64,000 nt of DNA, taken from Apus apus (taxonomy: Eukaryota > Chordata > Aves > Apodiformes > Apodidae). Under the pieces are notes generated by a model. The model worked only from the letters and a program-made list of their open reading frames with translations. It was not told the DNA's origin and ran no database searches. The first letter of the stretch is position 1; each line of letters begins with the position of its first letter. The position numbers and the translations under genes were made by a program. Shown one piece after another: positions 29,175 through 41,013 of this stretch. The stretch spans positions 16,693,501 through 16,757,500 of the forward strand of contig NC_067287.1 of assembly GCF_020740795.1 (NCBI RefSeq), given 5' to 3'.

Positions 29175-30747
29175 TGCCTGGGAGATGATGGATTTATTGG
29201 GCTGTGTCCCCGATCAGGAAAGGTACATCCAGTGAAGAGACAAAAATACACCTGACATTGGCCACGCTCGCGCTCTCTCACTTCGCCCTGGACAACAATC
29301 ACCATAAAAACTGTGCTTAAAAATAATATTTAAATAATTTCTGCTTTTTGTTAAAAAAAAAAATAAAATCACCCCCCCAACCAACCAGCTTTCTCCCCCC
29401 TCACCCTGCATGTGGCCATGCTGCCTCCCATCTATGGTACATACAACGAGCAGATAAATAAATAAAGATGTGTGATGCTGCAGGGGGGCATGCAGGTCAC
29501 AGCCCGCCCCAGCCCCCTCACCTCTGCTAGCAAGGAACCAGGGGAGGCTGAGGCTCTAGCTAGGGTTTTGTGGGGGGGATCATGGCTGCAGCTCTCATGG
29601 GACTCCCGCCCCAGGTCCCAGGAGCAGGTGAGCAGCAATGAGTTACCCTGAGGGTTCGGGGTGCTGGGGGGTCAGGGAGGTCAGGACAGGCAGGATCTGG
29701 AGTTTGGGGAGATTTTTAGCTTTAGGGTGGGAAAGGCATGGCTTTGTGCTGAACCAGCTGAGGGTGGGATGCCAGGAAGGCAAGGCAGGGAGCACTTTCT
29801 CCCCATCCACTTTCCTTCCCCTGGCTCTGACAGGCTGGGGCTGCAGCCTTGGCTTTCCCTACCCCTGCTCACACGAGTGTGTGTCCATGACTGTCTGGCA
29901 CTCACATCCTCCTGCCCACATGCTTGGTTCTGCAGCCCCCTCTTTCCACCCAGAACCCCCTGTGTGGTCACAACATCCCCATGGGCATATCTAGCTGAGT
30001 GGCTATGGTGGTGGCTTAGGGCAGAGCTTGAGGTCTCACTCGCAGTCTCTCACTCCAGCAGCCCTCATGTCACCAAATCACAGGACTCACGCCAGAGCCG
30101 TGCCAGCCCCTCCAGCCTGGCTGGTGCTTGGGCATTCCAGGCATACAGAGACTGGTTTGGGGTGCCCCCCTGCAGTGGCTGTCAGGGCTAAGGGAAAGCA
30201 CAGGCCCAGTATCTGGGCCACCCACCACACAGCTGCCATGTCCTAGGGGCAGAAATAGCATTGCCCACCCTCCCATGCATGCTGCCCAGCAAATGATCCT
30301 GGGGCCCTGCTGCCAAAGCCTCACTGCAGGGTGCAGGCAGGCTGGGAGACCTGCAGGAGCAGCCTACAGCCAGGGGCTCTCTTCCCACTCCACCTCATCT
30401 ATCAGACCTCTGTCATTAGCTAATTCTGCACACACACGCACACATCACACGCACACACACAAATAGCAGCATGTGGATCCAGCTGGGGGGACCCCCATGT
30501 CTGGGGGGAACCTTTGTGCCTCCCGCCTACCCCCAGGAACAGGGGGTGAGGAATGATCAGTGAGCATGGAGGAAGCACAGTGGGTAGCTCCAGTGCCCCC
30601 CAACCACGAGGTGGCTGTGTCCCAAGCAGGTAGGGCTGGAGGCAGCTTCCCATGGACATCCAGCTTTGGGAGGGGGTTCTGGCCCCCGTGAGTTGCCCTG
30701 CAGCCACCACCTCCACCAACAGCACTGTCTGTGGCTGGGGTGCACCC
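29175..30747 (-). other. IHH: IHH 3' untranslated region
   Basis: From the IHH stop codon to just past an AATAAA signal at 29193-29198. The distal part is T/A-rich in a 3'-UTR-like way (TTTATTTATTTATCTGC, a T-run, AAATTATTTAAATATTATTT). A CA-rich microsatellite lies at 30428-30462. The end is inferred from the poly(A) signal. Confidence 0.65.
29193..29198 (-). terminator. IHH: IHH polyadenylation signal
   Basis: Canonical AATAAA on the minus strand (plus TTTATT), in the context CAGCCCAATAAATCCATC, 1.55 kb past the stop codon and after a T/A-rich distal UTR. Confidence 0.6.
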
Positions 30748-31409
30748 TCAGCTCTCTGCCTGGGGTACCCCCAGTGGGTGGAAGCTGTCAGGGGGCAGGA
30801 GCAGCCTCCCCAGGTGGTAGAGAAGCCCTGAGTACCAGTGCACACCATCCCCCTGCACCCCTGGCCACCCCACCAGGCTGTGGTAAAGCCGGAGCGGCCA
30901 GAAGGCTAGCTGTGCCAGATGTTGCTCCTGCACCAGGGCGAAGCATGAGGCCACCACGCCATCCACCACCAGCGTCCCGTGGCGTGTCAGTGGGGCATAG
31001 ACTCCCACGTCCCTCCGGTCCCGCACCCCCACCACCTCGGCGGGCTGCAAGCCACCTCCCCCCACCACCACCAGCACAAAATGTCCAGGACGCACGCGGC
31101 TGGCAAAGGTGGGGCGAAAGTGGGCAGCGGGCGCTGAGGCGTTCTCGGCCACGAAGAGCAGGTGGGTGGGCGTTAGGGCCAGGCGCCGGGGTGGCTCCCG
31201 CGTCTCGATGATGTGAAAGGAGGTGAGAGCACGGGGCTCCTTGTCCAGGAATGTCAAGAAGTCGCTGTAGGTGGGCCTGCCTGCCCCGTCCATCGCCAGC
31301 ACCCGCTGGCCTGGGCGCAGTGCCCAAAGGGGTGTCCGGGCACCGTCCTCCAGCGTCGCCAGCGCCCGCCCAGGGAAGCAGCCCCCTGTCTTCGCAGCGG
31401 CTGAGTGCT
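30748..31409 (-). CDS. IHH: IHH exon 3 (Hint domain)
   Basis: 662 nt including stop. Begins [20 protein letters not shown] and ends [11 protein letters not shown]. It carries the autoprocessing domain: Cys199 nucleophile, the TPTH histidine motif and the VVASCF motif. Acceptor ctccccacgcag. Confidence 0.97.
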
Positions 31410-34400
31410 CTGCGTGGGGAGAGAGAGGACAGGAGGGTTACCCATCTGCATCACCCTTCCACAATGCACTGAGTCCCTCTCAGGCTGCCCTGCTTTGCCC
31501 AATGGGGGGTAACCCTGCCCTGGCATCTCCAATGTGCATGTGTTCCTTACACACCCCCAGCCACCATCCAGCCTCTCCAGGCATTTGGTCCCCAGCCACT
31601 GTGTCATTGGCAGTGGCACCTGGGGGCTCAAGACATGTATGGCAGCACCTGCTCCCTTCTGTGATGCCAGGGCACTGAGACTGCTCTACAGACCCAGGTA
31701 CCAAAACACTCCTGGCAGGGGGAGTGGTGCACAGCCACAGCCCCAAATGCTCAAGGCAGTGCCAAGGAGAACCTGAAGCTTGAAAGAGCCCTGAGTCAAT
31801 GACAGTTTGAGGAGCAGAGTGCCTGGTCGTACTCCATGCCCACAGCATCCCTGTCCCTTGCAGCGCTGGGCTTGGGCATGGTTGAGGAGGATGCTACAAG
31901 GAACGGCGCAGGGTGCAGCACCCTCCCCCAGCACCACAGCACCTCTCTGTGCTGCACTGGAGCCTCCCTCCCTGCTCTTGCCTGTTTGCCCCTGCACCAC
32001 TAATGCCATCTGATGCCCTCTCTGAGCTGCAGGAAGATGTCACAGCCCATGGCCAATGTCAGCCAAAAGCCATCAGCCTCCTGGGTAGGACTTTGCTAGT
32101 GGTTGTCACAGGGTAAAGCACCCAAAGTCTCTGCGGTTAGTTCCCTGGGATGGTGGCATAGTGGTCCTACCCCTTCCTGATTAAAAGGTGCAGAAAGTTA
32201 TCAAGTGTCACCAGGGACCCATCCTGGCACTTAGCAGGGGAATCCTGGCTTCCCAAGGAACAGTGCTCAGCTCCCATCGCAGCCCTGGTTCCCCAAGTCC
32301 CAACAACCCCCATCTTAATGTCTCTATGACTCCCTCCCACCATCTGGAAGGGACATGTCATGTAGGGCCCAGCTCCTGGCTCTGCATGGTCCCAACCTCG
32401 AGCTCCCAGCCTCCCTCAGGGCTCTCTCCCATCTCCCTCATCTAGTCCCTCAGTGTCCCCAGCCAGATGGCATTGCTTCCCATCCCTCCCAGCTTTGGGC
32501 AGAGCCAAATCCCAGCCCCCAGGCCCATGAAGAGAGGCATCCATCTCTGGGACAGAATCCTTTTATTGCTCAGATGAGGTGCAGTGCCCACCCCATGCCT
32601 GTCCTGGTGGCCAGGTCCCAAATCCTGCACCCCACATCCCTAGGCAGAGCTGTGGGGAGTGGCTGGCAGGACAGTGAGAGGGGCACTTGGCAGAAGTGGC
32701 AGGCACAGGCATGGAGAGGTGCATAGGTGCAGGAGGGGACCGGAGGAGACATAATACATACAACAGGCCACACGGGCATCTGTACAAAAATAAAAGCCAT
32801 TTACTAAGAGGCCGCGGCAGCCCAGCTGCCCTCTGTACACAGCTTTCGGAGGGTCAGGATATGCACCCCAGCCTTTGCCATGCACCCTTGGGCTCCCCAT
32901 GACCTCGGGGATAAATATGGGGGACCCAGAGCCCCGAGGAGCCGCTGCAGAGCAAGGGGGCTATGGCCAGCCTCCAGAAGGCCTCAGCACCTCAGTCTGC
33001 TGCCTGGGTCATGGCATCCCTCTTCGGTTAGTCCAGTATTGAAGAGCCTCCATCCTTCTTCAGGGGCACAGCCCCACTCCTCTGGACAGCCCCAAGGCTC
33101 TGGGGTCATGGTCCTTCCTTCGGAACTGGGCGCCACTCCTCCGGCCAGCCCCACAGAGTGGGCACCGGAGCTCTGGTCCTTCGCCCACGCTTTGGCCCTC
33201 TTCTTCGGGCGCGTGTCGCTCCCTCTCTGCTGCGCGGTCGCCCCACCTCCATCGCCGGCTGGTGTTGGGCCCGTCCTGGCATCGGCACGGGGGAGCGGGT
33301 CAGCGCGGGGGGGCAGGCTGGCGTCTGGGGGTGTCAGGCCGCTGGCCGCGGGCTAGGGCAGTAGGACAGGCAGAGTGCGGTGGGAGCCAAGCCCGAGGGC
33401 CAGAGACGCGGCGCAGCACCGGCGCACCTGCCCTGGCACCAGCGCCGCACGATGCACCGCACACGTGTGTGCGGGCGTGTCTGGGGGCACGTGTGCGTGT
33501 GGGCATGTGCGTGCAGCCACAGCCGACCTGCCCGTGCGTGAGCAGCGTTTTGCGTGCCAGCACGGCTCCCGGCACGGTGCCGGCTGTGTGTGCGCGCCGG
33601 CAGCCGCTGAGGCTGCCGCTGTGTCCACGCAAGCTCATGCACAGGCAGAGCCCTGCCCAGTCTATCGCGACATAGGCAGGCAGGCGTCAGCCCCCACCGG
33701 TGTCGTGCGTGGGCCGCTGCTGCCCTCTGCTGCCCGCAGCCAGTGCGGCCGCTGCCGCAGCTCGGGCAAGGGCGGCTTCTTCCCGGGCTGGGAAGCGGGG
33801 AAACTTGCACCCCACGCAGTTCCCTGCCGGCCACTGGCAGGGCCTGAGAGCAGTTCCCCTCCTCACTGCACCGCACGGGGGGAAGCAAACCAGCCGCGAC
33901 GAGAGCACCCCTCACTCCGGTCCAGCTGCCTCTGCCCCCAGCACCCTCCGGCTCTGCAACCCTCCACAGACGCTGCATAGCAGAGGGCTGATCCCAGGAC
34001 ACCCTGGCCCGTCCCTGCCTGAGTGTCCCAGTCCCGAGCTCTGGACAGTCAGTGTTGAACAGATGCTGCTGCAGCAGCAGGAACTCAAGAACAGCTGCTG
34101 GTGGAGGAGGGCAGGGCTGAATGGGGCTGAGTGTGGGCAGCTGGGCACTGAGGGACTGCAAGGGCAGGGGCAGGAGAGACAGATGCAATGGGCAAACTGA
34201 GGGGCCAGGCCCCAGGCCAGTGGGAGAAGGGGTTGTGGGGTGGGTAGAGAGTGTGGGTCAGGATGCTGTTCCCTGGGAGCTAGACAGGGAATTTGCCCCA
34301 TGGCACTGCTGGCCACAGGTGTGTGACTCACTCCCCACCCGACTGTTTGCCCCAGATAGGAAAATCAGGCTGTGAGAGTGAGCACTCCCCCCCTGGGAGC

Positions 34401-37400
34401 ACCCCACCCAGCCAGCCACACTCCCTGGGCATGCCACAACACAGGTGCTGGCCCCTGGCCCTGCTCACTGTGCCCCCTGGTCTTACCTGACTTGACAGAG
34501 CAGTGGATGTGTGCCTTGGACTCATAGTAGACCCAGTCGAAGCCAGCCTCCACGGCCAGGCGAGCCAGCATGCCATACTTGTTGCGGTCCCGGTCCGACG
34601 TTGTGATATCCACAGCTCGGCCCTCGTAATGCAGTGACTCCTCCGAGTGGTGCCCATCCTCGTCCCAGCCCTCCGTCACCCGCAGCTTCACCCCTGGCCA
34701 CTGATTCATGACAGAGATGGCCAGGGAGTTCAAGCGGTCCTTGCAGCGCTGCAGGGCAGAGGGACTGAGTCAGTAAAAGCTTTTTGGAGCAGGGAGGGAT
34801 TAGCTGTCTCGTCAGCAGGTTGTATCCCACCGTGCTTCCATTAAGCTTCTCTGGGGACCCAGAATCTTTAGGGGCTGGTCCAGAACAGGAAGATCTGAGA
34901 TCAGGTGCCTTGTCCACCCCATCACCTCCAGACTCCTTGCAGGGCCAAATACACCCTTGTTTGACACAGCATGTTCTAAGGTTATGCACCCCAACAGAGT
35001 ACCCATCTTCCCCTCCATCACTCCCCAACTTTGTGGCTCACTGAAAAGCCTGTTGGGCACCAAAGCCTTGGTCAGGATGAAATACCCCCTCTGCTCCCAG
35101 GACACCTCCCCTGGGCTAGCACTGCCTCAGGGACTTCCAGCTGATGGGAGGAAGATGAGGGAGCTGAGACCCTGCTGCCTCCTAGCTGGAAGGATCTCCC
35201 CAGGGTCTCCAGCACTGCCAGTGGGCACAAGTGAAACAACCTGCACAGTCCTCAGCACAGCTCTGCTTGCTATTACTCCTCAAGTCCTGAGGCACAAGGA
35301 CACACCACATGGCAGCCTCATAGCCTCATCCAGCCTCTGATCATGTAGACAATGCCAAACCCACCCAACAGTTCTGCTGTGCTGGAGCAGAAGGGATGCG
35401 ACATGAAACCCCCTCCACCTCTCCCTGCCACAAGAGCTGAAAAGCCAGGGTTGAAGAACAGCAGCAGATTCCAAAAAACCCAGACTTGGTGGCCACAGAG
35501 GTCACACAAGCAAGCCAACTCCTTGCCTTGTCCCACCCCACCATGGTCCTCCCCAGCAATCAGAGGGATGCCAGCCCAGATACGTAAACAGCAGCCCTCC
35601 TGCCTCTCCCTGCTCTGCCCATATCCCCAGCCACAGCTGCAGCTCAGAGGGGGACCAAGCCTCTGCATGCTTGGCTTGCAGAAGTACAGCCTGCACTTCT
35701 GGTCCTTTCCCCTGCTTTGGAAGGGATGGAGAAGAGCTAGAAAGGGCATAGGAAAAGCAATACAGCAACTTCTACACAAAACCAAGTGAAAGGACTAGGA
35801 CAATGCAGCCTGGAAAAGAGATGCTGGAGGGTCCTGCAGTGTGCTATAAAGTCATGGCAAGGGACAGAACATTCAAGGTCACACATGAAGCCAGTCCTGG
35901 GAAGCATGAAATGAAATGGCTGGGCAGCAGCCTAAAAATCAGACACCACAGGGGACATTTTTGTATGATGTCCAGTTCAGCGCTGGAACTCTCCACCATG
36001 AGATGTCGTGGGACATGAGGCACAGCCATGGCAAAAAGGAGCCAGGGCTATAAATCCCAACAGTGGCTACACCCCTGGGCTCAGAAATGCTTCAGCACTG
36101 CTTACACAGGGAGCTGCCCCCCAAAAATGTGGGCCCTCACCTGTCCCCCAGGACCTGCTCACATCCCAGGGAGGTAGGTGCTGCTGTTCTTGGGGAAACC
36201 CACTTGCTCTCGGCAGGGTCCCAGCCCCGGGAAGGGCAGTGCCAGGCAGGCCTTTGCCCTGCATGGGGTGGGGGAGCACCTCTGCCCTCGTCTCACAGCT
36301 CCCTGGGTGTGGGGAGATAAGCTAGGAAGGTGTTGGACAAACAGCTGCCAGGGGAGGAGGAGGAGGGAGGGGAGCGACTTTTGTTCCCGTCCAACACCAC
36401 CGTGGTGCCACTTGGCACACGGCACCAGCAGTTCCCAAGGTCCCCGACCCCACAGGGACCCCACACAGAAGAGCAATAAGGGAGTTCAGGGCTGGAGGCA
36501 GTCCTTGATTCTTCCTCCCCGCATTCCTCAGCCATCACTCTAGGTGTCCCCTTGCCACTCCCACACCAGCACCTCACTCCGGGTACCCCTACTGTCCTCA
36601 CTGCCAGCCCTTCTGTCCTCCGGGGACACTCTACCTGCACACAAACACCGAGGCCCTCCAACCTCTGTCCCCCAGGCGAGGACACTGTCTGCCACCACCT
36701 CTTGCCGAAGAACCACCCCTTTCCTAGTGGGACCCACATGGGCTGCCTTGTCCTTGTGCCTCTCCCAACGCAGCCCCAGCCCAAGGGTCCCGTTTCCCCC
36801 TCCTTGCCCGGGGCAGAGCCCAGCTGCCTGCCCGGCCGCCCGGCCGGGCACACACCACCCTGCCTGTGGGCTGTCGAGACGGGCGGCCCTGCCTGTGCCT
36901 TTGGTGACCAGCAGGTGTCAGAGCACGGGCAGGGACCGGCAGGGAGCAGGGACCGACGGGCAGGGAGCAGGCAACGACGGGGAGGGAGCGGGGAGAGATG
37001 GGCAGGTATCAGGTACCGGTGGACAGGGAGCAGGCAGAGAGGGTCGGGGAGGAAGCAGGTTCTAACAGGTGGGGAGGAGGTATGGGTGGGTAGGGCAGCA
37101 GCGGGCATGGATGGGCAGGAAACAGGCAACTATGAGAAAGGAGCAGGCAGGGATGAGCAATCATAAGCAGGGAGCAGGCAGTAATAGGCAAGGGCAAGCA
37201 GGTGGAAATGGGCAGGGAGCAGGCACAGGAGGCAGGGAGAAGCAGCAACAGCCAGGGGTGGGCAAGGAGTGGTCAGCAATGGGCAGGGAACAAGCATGGG
37301 CAGCAGGAAGCAGGCATAGATGGGCAGGGAGCAGGTTAGGATGGACACTGACTGCCCAGGGGCTCTACTGCCTGCTCAGATAGGTAGGGACAAAGAAACC

Positions 37401-40400
37401 TGTGGGCATGGGTTGTCTGCAGGCTCTGTGCTTGCAGGGAGCTACAGGGAGCCCACCTTCTCTCCAAGCACAGCCCAGAGGGGTTTGTTCCAGCATCCTC
37501 AGGGACAAGACAGCAACCATGTCTGCCTGCATGGCACAGTCCCCCTCCTGCCTAGAGGTGAACAGAGGGTGTGGCAAAGTGACAGCAAAGACATGGAAAT
37601 GCCACCATGGACCACAGGCACTGCGGGGCCCAGGCTGGAGTGTGATGTCGAAGCTCAGCCGTGTGGCACTGAGCTCTCACCAGCCACATCACTGCTGTGC
37701 CCACCAGGAGGCTGAAACCCATGTGACAGACATAAAGCAGGGTTTGAGGGGAAGGCAGGTGATGGCAGTCTGTCCCTGTAGTGGCACAAGTGACTGAGCA
37801 ACCCCAAGCCACATGCAGAATGAGGCCCCATGTCACCACATTGAGCTGGGTGGCTCTGTGCTGTCCCATGCACATCACAGCAGAGACCCTGGCAATGTTG
37901 GGCTGGGCTGAGCAGAGACGTGCTCCCCACTGACTAATATTGGCATCTTCCTCCTCATCCCCAGGCTGGAACAGGACCATGTCCTGTGGGGCAAGCCAAC
38001 ACCCTTTAGGGAAGGCAGCAGGTTTGGAAGGAAGGACATAGCTCCAAGATGGGGCACAGTCATCAGGGACCCCAGGGCCATCTCAGAAGTATGCAGGACA
38101 CTCAGGTATGACCACAGTCTCAGCAGAGAGGTTGAGGATGGAGTGTGCTTGGCCACAGTATGCTCACGTCCAGAGCTAGAAGAGGGGTTTCAATAGCATC
38201 TCTCCCCCCAGGTCAAGTTTCTCCCAGAGGAATCATAGAATCATAGAATCATTAAGGTTGGAAGGGATCTTAAAGATCATCAAGTTCCAGCCCCCCTGCC
38301 ATGAGCAGGGGACAAGCCAGAAGTCCAATCACAAGGTCTCTATGAGCAATTCCTTGCCACTGCAAGCATGGTCTCCATGCTAGTTGGGCCACCAGTGGCT
38401 GCAAGGAGGTAGGGAGAGGCTTGGGGTTGGGTCTCCATGGGGGCAGGGGGCCCAGGACATTCCTGGGCCAGGCTGCCGAGGAGAGGTGAGGCGGGCTCTG
38501 CTTCCAGCCTTATCTCAGCACCTCCGAGTGGGACCAGCGAGAGCAAACACACTGGAATTCTTGAGGAAGATGAAACGATAAAGGAAAGGCGGGCAGAGAG
38601 CAGCACTACCCACCCCTCCAAGCAGGCGGCATCTTCCGCCTGCCTGGGACACCCAGACCCTTGGACTTGGGGAAAGAAAACAGGTTTGAAGTGAGTCAAC
38701 AGCAGTAAAAGCCAGTGCACTGGGGGAAGGGACAAGGAGTTGGGTCAATGGCCTTTCCCAGCCCATAGCAGCACAAGGCATGGTGCCAGAGCCAAAGATC
38801 CTATGTCTGGGGCCATCTCCCAGAGCCAGAGGCCACAGAACAAGCCCAGAGAGCTGAGGGGTGGCAGTGAGCTACCAAAAGTCATGCCACCTCCACAGCA
38901 ATGGGGACAACTCCCTGTAGAGCTGCTCAAGGCACCATGGTATCCATCCGTGCATGGACATGTGGTGGCCAGGGACACTGCTGGGGTAAGAGCCCTCATT
39001 TGGGCACTTGAAGAAGACCAGGGAGGTTCCAGGTGCCCTGTCAACCACGCAGCAGGACTGTGGGGCTGGCAGGTGGGACATGGAGCACTCCCTCTCCCAG
39101 GGGTGCTGGGGGGCACTGGCTGGGTTAGGACAGGCAGTGGGAGCACTGTCAAGACCAAACACAGCCAGAATCCCTCTCTTGCCTCCAATTCAAGCAATAC
39201 AATGTAAATTGCTTCCCCGATGCATGGACCAGCAGAGCTCACCTCTTCCTCAAGTATCCCTGGGGCTGTTCACTGGGGGATGCAGGCTCCAGCCCCCAGG
39301 GCCCCAGTGACCAGCAACCATGATTTGTATAATTCTCCAAGCTTGGTGCTGACACACAGGGTGTCTCAGTCCCTCTGCTGCAGTCCCCAGTCTGAGAACC
39401 CCCCTGGACTGTGGTCCCTGCCCTTAGAGACCTGCCCCCAGGATAACCATGGCTGCAGGTCTGTCAAGCCACTTCTCCTCCCATTTGTTACCAATACCTC
39501 ATCTAGAGACCCCAGCCTGAGACCTGCTCAGTGCCTGCCACCATGGCCCACAGTCAGCCACTCACCAGCCTCAGACCAGGGGGTACAGCGGGCAGCCCTG
39601 GCTCCCCCCCACCTCTCCTGGGAGCTCGCTGAGGCTGTAACCCAGTGCTGAGGCTGGTGGCCAGGTTCCTTAGCAAGGCCGTGCGGCTCCTTATCTGCAT
39701 TCCTGAAACCCTCAGGCATTCTCCTGCCAATATTAAAACACAAAGTAACCTTCGTCCAGCATCATCCCCCCTCCGCTGCCGTCTTCTGTCCCGTCCCCTC
39801 ACCCCCACGCCCCGGTTTCCCACTGGCCCACGGCACTTTTAAGTTAGCTGCAGCAGGGTATTTGCAACAACAGGTTGTCCTAGTCCCCGAGAGCAGCAAG
39901 CAGAGGGCAGCCTCCCTCGGGCACCCTTCACCATCCCACCTGGATACCGCGAGAATGAGGCTGTAAGGCACGGCATTGGGTTTGGGCAGCAGAGTGTGGA
40001 CAAGGGCGCTCCTGAAGCCCAGAGAGCTGCTCTGCCCGTTCCCCTCCCTGTCAGCACACCAAGCTCTGCTCTGCCTCTCGGCTCCAACAGGCAGGCTGCC
40101 TCTCTGCCTGATCTGCCAGCCAGCAGGCAGAGCAGAGGGGCAAGGGCAGGATGGGTGCAGTAGGACAAGGTGCTGCCCGATGCGGGGACAGCACGGCATA
40201 GCACTGCCGACTCGGGGGTGGTTTGGCAGGATGCTGCCGAGTCGGGGGCAGTGTGGTGTGACTCGGGGCACAGGGGACATGGGCTGGGAGACAGCAAGGT
40301 AGGATGCTGCCAGCTCTGGAGGCACAAGGGCACACCTCAGGGTGCAGCAGATATGGGTGCTGCGGGCTCCGAGGGGCAGCGGGGCAGCGTGCTGCCGAGT

Positions 40401-41013
40401 CTGGGCGCAGGCTGCTGCCGTACTAAGGCGCAGCGGGACAGGCTCCTGCCCGCACCCGATCCGACGCGTCTAGCCAGGCCAAAGGGGCAGAGCTTTGCAG
40501 CGACCGACAAAGGGAGATGCCCGAGCTGGGTGGCCGGTAGCCCGAGCTGGGCACCGGGGTGCCCAGAGCTGGACGGGGCAGCCGCAGCGCCGTGTCCCCC
40601 GCTGCTGCCCGCGCTGCCCCAGGAGAGTGGGGCTCAGAGCGCTGTCGGGCAGCCCCGGTGCCCGCAGGTGCCCGGCACGGGAGGAGAAGCGGGCGGCGGC
40701 GGGGCCGTACCTGGGTCATCAGCCGATCGGCGCCGGTGTTCTCCTCGTCCTTGAAGATGATGTCTGGGTTGTAGTTGGGCGTGAGCTCCTTGAAGCGCTC
40801 CGAGTTACGCGCGATCTTGCCCTCGTAGCGGCCGCTGGCACCAAGAGTCTTCTCGGGGACGTTGGGGCTGAACTGCTTGTAGGCGAGCGGGATGAGCTTG
40901 CGGGGCGGGCGGCGGCGGCTGCCCACCACCCTGCCCGGCCCGCAGCCTCGCACGGCCGGCGCCAGAAGCAGCGCGCACCCGCTCAGCAGCAGCAGCAGCC
41001 GCGCCGGCTTCAT
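30748..41013 (-). CDS. IHH: IHH, Indian hedgehog precursor, complete
   Basis: Secreted morphogen controlling chondrocyte proliferation and differentiation and other patterning. Three exons (40711-41013, 34487-34748, 30748-31409) give 1,227 nt, 408 residues (human 411). Signal peptide residues 1-23 ([20 protein letters not shown]...); the mature signal begins CGPGR, so Cys24 is the expected palmitoylation site. The signalling domain includes [33 protein letters not shown], the acidic Ca-binding region and [20 protein letters not shown] (Zn site). The Hint autoprocessing domain starts at GG|CF (cleavage after Gly198, Cys199 nucleophile), with TPTH and ASCF motifs. Closest to IHH rather than SHH or DHH by the N-terminus, the Hint sequence and synteny with NHEJ1. 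The start ATG is the only one upstream of the signal peptide. Exon sizes and phases are the standard hedgehog structure; nothing is broken. Confidence 0.97.
32545..33352 (-). other. Possible alternative IHH terminal exon or nested 3' end
   Basis: On the minus strand a pyrimidine-rich acceptor (ctgtcctactgccctag) at 33353 is followed by sequence that turns 3'-UTR-like (GGCTTTTATTTTTGTACAG, GTTGTATGTATTATG) and ends at AATAAA (32562-32567). Spliced to IHH exon 2 it would add 17 residues ([17 protein letters not shown]) and stop, giving a ligand without the autoprocessing domain. No transcript evidence. Confidence 0.2.
32562..32567 (-). terminator. Candidate intronic polyadenylation signal
   Basis: Minus-strand AATAAA in the context TGAGCAATAAAAGGATTC within IHH intron 2. 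Confidence 0.3.
34487..34748 (-). CDS. IHH: IHH exon 2
   Basis: 262 nt, the invariant hedgehog exon-2 length; residues 102-188 plus one base. Begins [19 protein letters not shown] and ends AHIHCSVKS. Acceptor tctgccctgcag, donor GTCAG|gtaaga. Confidence 0.98.
36927..37338 (+). repeat. Purine-rich minisatellite (GGGCAGGGAGCAGG-type)
   Basis: About 410 bp of degenerate tandem units built on gggcagggagcagg with variable spacers (gcaggcagtaataggcaag and similar). Purine-rich on the plus strand. Within IHH intron 1. Confidence 0.8.
38231..38320 (-). mobile_element. CR1 LINE 3'-end fragment
   Basis: Short CR1 3' end: on the plus strand, tandem AATCATAG units followed by AAGGTTGGAAGGGATCTT and the CCCCCCTGCCATGAGCAGGG block, the reverse complement of the CR1 tail with its ATTCTATG repeats. 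Confidence 0.9.
40168..40428. repeat. Degenerate minisatellite (TGCTGCCGAGTCGGGG-type)
   Basis: Repeated gatgctgccgagtcgggggc-like cores, five to six diverged copies spaced roughly 40-60 bp, 0.3 kb inside intron 1 from IHH exon 1. CpG-rich. Confidence 0.55.
40711..41013 (-). CDS. IHH: IHH exon 1 (coding part)
   Basis: 303 nt, residues 1-101, phase 0 at the end (LMTQ). Leucine-rich signal peptide, then the N-terminal part of the signalling domain. Donor CCCAG|gtacgg. It lies in the CpG island. Confidence 0.97.

Larger units (their letters stand above)
31410..34486 (-). other. IHH: IHH intron 2
   Basis: 3,077-bp intron. It contains a possible alternative terminal exon (32545-33352), a pair of diverged ~60-bp tandem units (33062-33182), a GT-rich stretch near 33465-33520 and a CpG-rich patch at about 33100-33960. 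Confidence 0.7.
34749..40710 (-). other. IHH: IHH intron 1
   Basis: 5,962-bp intron. It holds a minisatellite (36927-37338), a CR1 fragment (38231-38320) and a second degenerate repeat array next to exon 1 (40168-40428). No further exon recognised; long frames across the minisatellite are repeat artefacts. Confidence 0.7.

Noticed and set aside
29451-29464. Plus-strand AATAAATAAA as a plus-strand poly(A) signal
   Set aside because: It is the complement of the TTTATTTATTTATC part of the IHH 3' UTR; no plus-strand gene precedes it.
30420-30465. CA-repeat as a regulatory or CRISPR-like array
   Set aside because: Plain interrupted CA/CG dinucleotide microsatellite in the IHH 3' UTR; no spacer-repeat structure.
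32787-32794. Plus-strand AATAAA in IHH intron 2
   Set aside because: No plus-strand exon upstream; it is the complement of the TTTTATTTTTG UTR-like stretch.
33334-34188. 284-codon minus-strand frame in IHH intron 2
   Set aside because: CpG/GT-rich intronic DNA; no recognisable domain.
31410-34486. tRNA, rRNA, riboswitch or other structured RNA genes here or elsewhere in the window
   Set aside because: No tRNA A/B-box pairs with cloverleaf arms, rRNA cores or snRNA motifs were recognised; prokaryotic-type features are not expected in this genome.
36293-37129. 278-codon minus-strand frame in IHH intron 1
   Set aside because: Runs through the minisatellite; its LLPA/HSCLLP-like repeats are translations of the repeat unit.
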